64,000 bases of DNA from Gaiellasilicea sp963705515 (GTDB taxonomy: Bacteria > Actinomycetota > Thermoleophilia > Gaiellales > Gaiellaceae). The DNA lies in assembly GCA_963705515.1 (NCBI GenBank), contig CAVPJV010000008.1:744001-808000 (forward strand). Reading direction: 5' to 3'. Under the pieces are notes generated by a model. That model made no database searches, was not told where the DNA came from, and worked only from the letters and a program-made list of their open reading frames with translations. The translations under genes were made by a program, and so were the position numbers. Below are positions 59,230 through 64,000 of this stretch, piece after piece. Every line of letters starts with the position of its first letter. Position 1 is the first letter of the stretch.

Positions 59230-60139
59230 AGGCGGCGGGGACGCGCAGCCGCAGCGCGCGCGGAACGATCTCAAACCGCACCGGTGTGGTGCCCGGCTGC
59301 TCGCCGTCGAGCTCGACCGGCAGCGGCGCGTCGGCGTCCACCGTCACGACCGAGCCGCGGAGCAGCTCGGCCTTGGGATGCGGGAGGTGTGAGCCCCGGT
59401 AGGTCTTCGGCAGCGTCACGAGCAGGTCGCGCTTCGTCAGATCGCCGATCGTGAGCACGTCGAAGAGGCCGTCGTCGGGCTCGGCGTCCGGGCAGATGAT
59501 CATCCCGCCGCCGAAGGTCTTGCCGTTCGCGACGACGACGTCGTGCATCCGGCCGATCCTGCTCTCGCCGTCGACTGTCAGGCGGAGCTCCGAGTTCTGC
59601 CACCGCGCGAACACCGCGAACGTGGCCAAGAGATAGGAGACCTTGCCGCCGAGCGCCTTCGTCGTCTCGTTCGCGCGCTGGGCGATCGCGCCGCTCATGC
59701 CGGCGCTCGCGACGTTGGCGAAGTGCGACTCGGCCTCGCTGCCGTCCCAGGCGCGGTAGCTCGCCCGGCCGAGGTCGATCGTCCGCGTCGTCCCCGTCAG
59801 CGCGACGTCGATCGCCCCGTCGAGCTTGTGCGGGATCTTGTACGTGCGGGCGAAGTCCCAGCCCGTGCCGCGCGGGATCATCGCGATCTCGACGTCGTCG
59901 CGGCCGGCGATCCCGTTCGCGACCTCGTTCACGGAGCCGTCACCGCCGACGACGACGAGGAGCTTCGCGCCTCCGTCGGCAGCGTCGCGGGCGAGTTCCC
60001 CGAGCTGTCCCGGGCGCTCGGAGAAGAGCGTGTCGCCTTCGAGCCCCTTCGTCGCTGCGCGGTGCGCCATCTCCGCCCAACGCCGCCCGGTCGACCCGTT
60101 CGCCGAGGCCGGGTTGACGAGGAAGACGGTTTCGTTAAT
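59225..60139 (-). CDS. Diacylglycerol kinase-family lipid kinase
   Basis: The sequence has the DAGK catalytic motifs: VFLVNPASANGSTG at the very start, VVVGGDGSVNEVANGI and IPRGTGWDFAR, followed by the second beta-rich domain (SAGMSGAIAQRA, VVVANGKTFGGGMIICP). It phosphorylates diacylglycerol or a related lipid. The first motif lies upstream of the first ATG (60070); the only codon near the right place is ATT at 60139, overlapping the stop of the upstream gene. A base change or a rare ATT start must be assumed. The stop lies in palindrome locus 3. Confidence 0.82.
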   Translation of the reverse strand: MNETVFLVNPASANGSTGRRWAEMAHRAATKGLEGDTLFSERPGQLGELARDAADGGAKLLVVVGGDGSVNEVANGIAGRDDVEIAMIPRGTGWDFARTYKIPHKLDGAIDVALTGTTRTIDLGRASYRAWDGSEAESHFANVASAGMSGAIAQRANETTKALGGKVSYLLATFAVFARWQNSELRLTVDGESRIGRMHDVVVANGKTFGGGMIICPDAEPDDGLFDVLTIGDLTKRDLLVTLPKTYRGSHLPHPKAELLRGSVVTVDADAPLPVELDGEQPGTTPVRFEIVPRALRLRVPAAS

Positions 60140-60848
60140 GAGCCGAGGTCGCGGTGGCGAGCGCCACGCGCGTCATCCGGTCGACGGCAGCCTTCATCTC
60201 GTCGTCCGTCACCCGCTTGAACTCGCCCTCGACGATGATGTCGCTGACGATCAGCAGGCACCCGGCCTGGACGCCGCGCAGCGCACCGACGGTGAAGAGC
60301 GCTGCCGCTTCCATCTCGACTGCGAGGACGCCGCGCTTCGACCAGCGCTCGTACTGGCCCTCGTCCGGGTTGTAGAAGAGGTCGCTCGAGACGATCGGGC
60401 CGACATGCATGTCCTGGCCGATCTCCTTGGCGACGTGGACGGCGCCGTGGATCAGATCCCAGCTCGCGGTGGGGCAGTGCGGCTCGTTCGCGACCAGGTG
60501 CATCGCGGTCGAGTCGGCGGGCACGGCGCTGATCGCGACGATCATGTCGCCGAGCTTGTGATGCGCCTGGAGGCCGCCGCAGGTGCCGACGCGCAGCAGT
60601 TTCTTGACCCCGAGCTGGACCAGCTCCTCGAAGACGATCGTCGCACCGGGGCAGCCCATGCCCGTCCCCTGCACGGAGACGCGCTTGCCCTCGTACGTGC
60701 CGGTGTAGCCCAGCAGGCCGCGCTCGGAGTTCTTCTGCTCGACGTCGTCGAGGTACGTCTCGGCGATGTACTTGGCCCGCAGCGGGTCGCCGGGGAGGAG
60801 GCACGCCTCGGCGTAGTCGCCGGGCTCGGCTCTGATGTGGATCGGCAT
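60135..60848 (-). CDS. deoD: Purine nucleoside phosphorylase, DeoD type
   Basis: The 237-residue product has the PNP/UDP family pattern: LLPGDPLRAKYIAE, GTGMGCPGATIVFEEL, LRVGTCGGL and VEMEAAALFTVG, then a late SDIIVEGEF with the Asp that distinguishes purine nucleosides. It splits purine nucleosides with phosphate in the salvage pathway. ATG 60848 is 31 bases from the divergent acetyltransferase gene. It probably shares a transcript with the lipid kinase. Confidence 0.9.
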   Translation of the reverse strand: MPIHIRAEPGDYAEACLLPGDPLRAKYIAETYLDDVEQKNSERGLLGYTGTYEGKRVSVQGTGMGCPGATIVFEELVQLGVKKLLRVGTCGGLQAHHKLGDMIVAISAVPADSTAMHLVANEPHCPTASWDLIHGAVHVAKEIGQDMHVGPIVSSDLFYNPDEGQYERWSKRGVLAVEMEAAALFTVGALRGVQAGCLLIVSDIIVEGEFKRVTDDEMKAAVDRMTRVALATATSAH

Positions 60849-60879
60849 CGGCGAGACCCTATACGCGAAGATCGAGGGG

Positions 60880-61666
60880 ATGGCGCACACGCACATCGTC
60901 GAGCCGCCGCTGGCGCAGATCCTCGAGTACTGCGCCGAGGACCCGGTCGAGCGCGTCTTCCTCGAGGACGTCGCGCGGCGCGGCCTCGGCCGCTTCAGCG
61001 GGATCGAGGACGGCGGCCGTCTCGTCGCTCTCTGCCACTCGGGCGCGAACGTCGTCCCGTCGGGGCAGGGGTGCGGCGCCTTCGCGTCCGTCGCCGTTCG
61101 GGCGCGCGCCCGGATGCTGATCGGCGAGCAGCGCGCCGTCTCCGACCTCTGGGAGGCGGCGCGGAAACGGCTTCCTGCAGCTCGCGAGGATCGTCCCGGC
61201 CAGCCCGTCTACGCGATGTCTTCGGTACCCGAGCCGGGTGGGAGCGGCCTCCGTGCCGCAACGTTCGCCGACCTCGAGCTGCTCCTCCCCGCCTGCGCGC
61301 TCGCGCACGAGGGCGAGCTCGGGATCGATCCCCTGCGCCGTGACGCTGACGGCTTCCGCTGGCGGACGCGCGCGCAGATCGACGAGGGCCGCTCGTGGCT
61401 CTGGGAGGAGGACGGGGTGATCCTCTTCAAGGCGGAGGCCTCCGCGTGGACGCCGGAGGCAGTGCAGCTGCAGCAGGTCTGGACCGATCCAGAGGCGCGC
61501 CGGGCCGGGAACGCCGGCCGGGGGCTGCGCGACCTGATCCGGCTGCTGCTCCGGCAGGTGCCGACGCGTCTGCCTCTTCGTCCGGGCCGACAACGACGCT
61601 GCGATCCGGCTCTACGACACCGTCGGGATGGAGCACGTCCTCGACTACCGGAGCGTCCTCCTCTAG
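60880..61666 (+). CDS. GNAT acetyltransferase with DUF4081-type N-terminal domain, frameshifted
   Basis: From ATG 60880 the first 130 residues (HIVEPPLAQILEYCAEDPVERVFLEDVARRGLG, GEQRAVSDLWEAARKRLP) match the N-terminal half of actinobacterial DUF4081-GNAT proteins. The second half has LRAATFADLELLLPACALAHEGELGIDP and VWTDPEARRAGNAGRGLRDLI. Near 61568 one extra base breaks the frame: VCLFVRADNDAAIRLYDTVGMEHVLDYRSVLL continues in the next frame to TAG 61664-61666. This end matches GNAT motif B, so the gene was intact before the change. Confidence 0.82.
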
Positions 61667-63117
61667 TCCATCGGGATCACGCGCTCCGGCGGCACGGCGC
61701 GGCGGACCTCCGTGGCGAGCTCCTCGTGATGCCGCACGTCGTTCGGCCTCATCACGAGGTGGTTGCCGTTCTGGTCGATCAGCTGGAACGAGCCGTCCGA
61801 CCAGGTCATCAGGCCGACGCAGTCCGCGAACGCGACGGCGATCTGGCTTCCGTCCGGGAACTGCCAGGCGAGGCCGCGCTCGCCGAGGACAGCGTGGGCG
61901 GTGCGGCCGAGCCGGCCGCGGATCCCGGACGACGCGAACTTCCGGCCGCTGATGCGGAGGTCGATCGGCGCCGGCCTGAACTCCTGGAACGGCGGCGGCG
62001 GGTCCGCGGCGCCTTCCTCCGGGATCAGCAGCAGCGCCTTCTCGAGCGCCACGCGGAGCGCGGCCGCGGCTTCGGCCGCCGTGACCGCCCGCATCTGCTC
62101 GAAATCGTCCTCCAGCGTCTGCACGTCGTCGTGGATGAGGTTGTCGGCGTAGGCGTGCGCTATCCCGATGGCCGCCTGGGGATCGGTGACCTCCAGCTCG
62201 AAGCCCCGCAGCCACTGCTCCCGCTCCTCGTCGGTTGGGCCGTCGGCCGCGATCTCCTCGAACACCTCGACGAGGCCGGCGCGCACGGCGTCGACGTTCT
62301 CGTCGGTGCACTCGGCGACGAAGACCACATGCGCGTCGTGCTTGTTCGGCGGGTTGCTGGAGGCGGAGAGGCCGTAGATCAGGCCGCGGCCAAAGCGAAG
62401 GCGGTTGAGCGCGCGCTGCTCCGCCGCCCGCCAGGCGAGCCCGAGAGCGAACGAGCGGGGCGCGAAGAGGGTCAGCGTCACGCCGCCCCGTCCCCAGCGG
62501 CTGAACGCAGGGAGCTGCTCGGGCGGTTCGGCGTAGCGCGGGGGTGGGAGGCGCGGGCCGTCGGGCAAGTTCAGCCGGAGTTCGGGAGGCGGAGGCCCGT
62601 TCAGCCACAGCGCCGCATTTCCGCGGGTGAACCGCTTCGCAGCCCAGGCGGCAACGGCGTCGGCGTCGACGGACCGCAGGCCCAGCTCGAGCCAGTCCAG
62701 CAGTCCGATTCCGACAGCGCCGAAGCGGAGGCCTGCGGCGACGGCGGATGCGTAGCGCGCCCCCGACGCCTCCTCGGCCCGGAGGATGCTCCGCTCGGTC
62801 TCCAGCCGCGCGAGCGGCAGCTTCTGGAGCTGCCGCGTCACGTCACCGACGAACGTGCCGACGTCGGCCGGCTCGCCCGAGGCCCAGAAACCCGTGGTTG
62901 TCAGGCCGACCCACCCGTTCCAGTCGAGGCCGGGCTTCGGCGCCCATGCCGGCAGCGCCAGATGCTCGACGATGTGGGTGATGCCTGATGTGTAGAGCTG
63001 CTCGTCGATCTTGCCGACGCGGAAGAGAAGCCCGGCGAAGCGCGGGCCAGGCCCGTCGACCCAGAAGGCCGGCACGCCGTCGACCTCGGTCTGGTGGATC
63101 TCGGTCAGCTCGGCCAC
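61663..63117 (-). CDS. M16-family zinc peptidase-like protein
   Basis: The 484-residue product has the inverted zinc motif H48-x-x-E51-H52 in GITHIVEHLALP and a distal Glu in ETERSILRAEEASG, as in pitrilysin-type peptidases. The second M16 half is recognisable (RALNRLRFGRGLIYGLSASSN), and about 100 extra C-terminal residues (FASSGIRGRLGRTAHAVLGERG onward) form an added domain without known relatives here. GTG 63117 gives a normal N-terminus. Substrate unknown. It is divergent from the histidine phosphatase gene. Confidence 0.82.
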   Translation of the reverse strand: MAELTEIHQTEVDGVPAFWVDGPGPRFAGLLFRVGKIDEQLYTSGITHIVEHLALPAWAPKPGLDWNGWVGLTTTGFWASGEPADVGTFVGDVTRQLQKLPLARLETERSILRAEEASGARYASAVAAGLRFGAVGIGLLDWLELGLRSVDADAVAAWAAKRFTRGNAALWLNGPPPPELRLNLPDGPRLPPPRYAEPPEQLPAFSRWGRGGVTLTLFAPRSFALGLAWRAAEQRALNRLRFGRGLIYGLSASSNPPNKHDAHVVFVAECTDENVDAVRAGLVEVFEEIAADGPTDEEREQWLRGFELEVTDPQAAIGIAHAYADNLIHDDVQTLEDDFEQMRAVTAAEAAAALRVALEKALLLIPEEGAADPPPPFQEFRPAPIDLRISGRKFASSGIRGRLGRTAHAVLGERGLAWQFPDGSQIAVAFADCVGLMTWSDGSFQLIDQNGNHLVMRPNDVRHHEELATEVRRAVPPERVIPMD

Positions 63118-63166
63118 TGCGGACGGGGACGCTATCCGACCATCCGGTCGACTAGGCTCGCCGCCT

Positions 63167-63757
63167 GTGGAGACTCTCCTGCTCGCACGGCACGCCGAGT
63201 CTGAGTTCAGCGCGAAGCAGCTCGTCAACGGCGATCCGGGCGTGTCCTGCCCGCTCACGGAGACCGGACGGGCGCAGGCGCGTGCACTCGGTGCGGCGAT
63301 CGCAGACGAGCGGATCGACCTCTGCGTCGTGACCGAGTTCGAGCGCGTGCGTCAGACGGCTGAGATCGCACTCGCCGGCCGTGACGTGCCGTTCCTCGTC
63401 CTCCCGGAGCTGAACGACCCCCGCTACGGCACGTTCGAGGGCGGCTCGATCGTCGCGTACCGCGAGTGGGCCTGGGCGCGAGGGCCGCTCGACGCGCCGG
63501 AAGGCGGCGAGCACCGTGGCGAGCTCGCGGCCCGGTACGCCCGCGGCTTCCGCAGGCTTGCCGACCGGCCCGAGGACACGATTCTCCTCGTCGCTCACTC
63601 GCTGCCGCTCGCGTACCTTCGAGACGCGGCGGCCGGTATCGCACCGCGGAGTCGAATGGACATGGTCGAGTACGCGCAGGTGCTCCGGCTCGAGGCAGGA
63701 GAGGTCGAGCGGGCCGTCGGCGTCCTCGAGGCCTGGGCCTCGGCACCCGCCTTCTAG
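63167..63757 (+). CDS. Histidine phosphatase (phosphoglycerate mutase-like)
   Basis: The 196-residue product has the RHG-type motif as LARHAESEF with nucleophile H9, the second Arg in VTEFERVRQTAEIAL, a Glu in YGTFEGG and the final His in LLVAHSLPLAYLRD. The substrate is unknown; the family covers sugar phosphatases and phosphoglycerate mutases. GTG 63167 stands behind a TAGGCT box (63153-63158). Confidence 0.88.
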   Translation: METLLLARHAESEFSAKQLVNGDPGVSCPLTETGRAQARALGAAIADERIDLCVVTEFERVRQTAEIALAGRDVPFLVLPELNDPRYGTFEGGSIVAYREWAWARGPLDAPEGGEHRGELAARYARGFRRLADRPEDTILLVAHSLPLAYLRDAAAGIAPRSRMDMVEYAQVLRLEAGEVERAVGVLEAWASAPAF

Positions 63758-63771
63758 GGCACACTGAAGCG

Positions 63772-64000
63772 ATGCTGCGGCCCGTCGAAGCCGTGATCCG
63801 TGAGCACTGCCTGATCGAGCCGGGCGGCGAGGTGACCGTGCTCGTCTCCGGCGGCGCCGACTCGACCTGCCTCTGGCACGTCCTCCGTGAGCTCGGCTAC
63901 CGCGTCGCCGCCCTGCACGTCGCACACGGCCTGCGCGGCTCGGAGTCGGACGAGGACGCGCGCTTCTGCCGCGACGTGCTCGGAGCCGAGGTGGTGGAGG
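63772..64000 (+). CDS. tilS: tRNA(Ile)-lysidine synthase, N-terminal part
   Basis: The first 76 residues are visible before the window ends. VTVLVSGGADSTCLWHVL contains the PP-loop SGGxDS for ATP binding, and ALHVAHGLRGSESDEDARFC matches the following TilS segment. The enzyme makes lysidine at the wobble base of the AUA-reading tRNA-Ile. The complete gene continues beyond 64000. Confidence 0.9.
   Translation, partial: MLRPVEAVIREHCLIEPGGEVTVLVSGGADSTCLWHVLRELGYRVAALHVAHGLRGSESDEDARFCRDVLGAEVVE

Overview
The window is high-GC bacterial DNA, most likely from an actinobacterium of the Thermoleophilia type (Gaiellales/Solirubrobacterales). This placement is inference from gene order, codon use, frequent GTG/TTG starts, zinc-ribbon S14 and L36, apparently leaderless promoters and the mix of acyl-CoA dehydrogenases, Ku, cytochrome P450 and NlpC/P60 genes. 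No 16S gene is present to confirm it.

Region 1 (1-15.4 kb) is one long + strand translation block: the end of rplC, then rplD-rplW-rplB-rpsS-rplV-rpsC-rplP-rpmC-rpsQ, rplN-rplX-rplE-rpsN-rpsH-rplF-rplR-rpsE-rpmD-rplO, secY-adk-map-infA-rpmJ and rpsM-rpsK-rpsD-rpoA-rplQ. Several ribosomal proteins carry long low-complexity tails, most strikingly S17 with an acidic N-terminal extension of about 190 residues. Between secY and adk lies a 166 bp stem-loop whose core recurs at 22.8-23.0 kb in front of a HAD phosphatase gene. The outer stems of the two copies differ in sequence but each is self-complementary.

Region 2 (15.4-36 kb) holds housekeeping and cell-envelope genes: an LLM-type oxidoreductase, an NfeD-like protein, a P450, a very large secreted subtilase, truA, ligA, a D-Ala-D-Ala carboxypeptidase, a NarL-type regulator, a 3D-domain protein and an NlpC/P60 hydrolase, an acyl-CoA synthetase, Ku, an alpha/beta hydrolase, a Nif3-like protein and tRNA-Pro(CGG).

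Region 3 (36-41.3 kb), directly behind tRNA-Pro, looks accessory. It contains small, unrelated + strand enzyme genes (GFA, ABM-like, metallo-beta-lactamase fold, RibD/DHFR-like, VOC, cupin, YCII), two broken genes and seven same-orientation copies of a ~32 bp imperfect-dyad repeat that usually sits upstream of a gene. This resembles a cassette-like array without a recognisable integrase.

Region 4 (41-64 kb) has a TolB-propeller/lysyl-oxidase fusion, CoA and fatty-acid catabolism genes (CaiB-type transferase, glutaryl-CoA dehydrogenase-like protein, two further acyl-CoA dehydrogenases, an SDR), a TetR regulator whose probable operator is matched in front of one acyl-CoA dehydrogenase, peptidoglycan-linked genes (GH3, amidase, VanW), a lipid kinase, a purine nucleoside phosphorylase, an M16-type peptidase, a histidine phosphatase and the start of tilS.

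Two cautions apply. At least nine genes contain apparent one-base frameshifts or compensating pairs, and three lack a canonical start at the expected place; this points to residual sequence error as much as to gene decay. Three loci carry paired ~20-29 bp palindromes 55-61 bp apart at gene ends, another undescribed repeat family.
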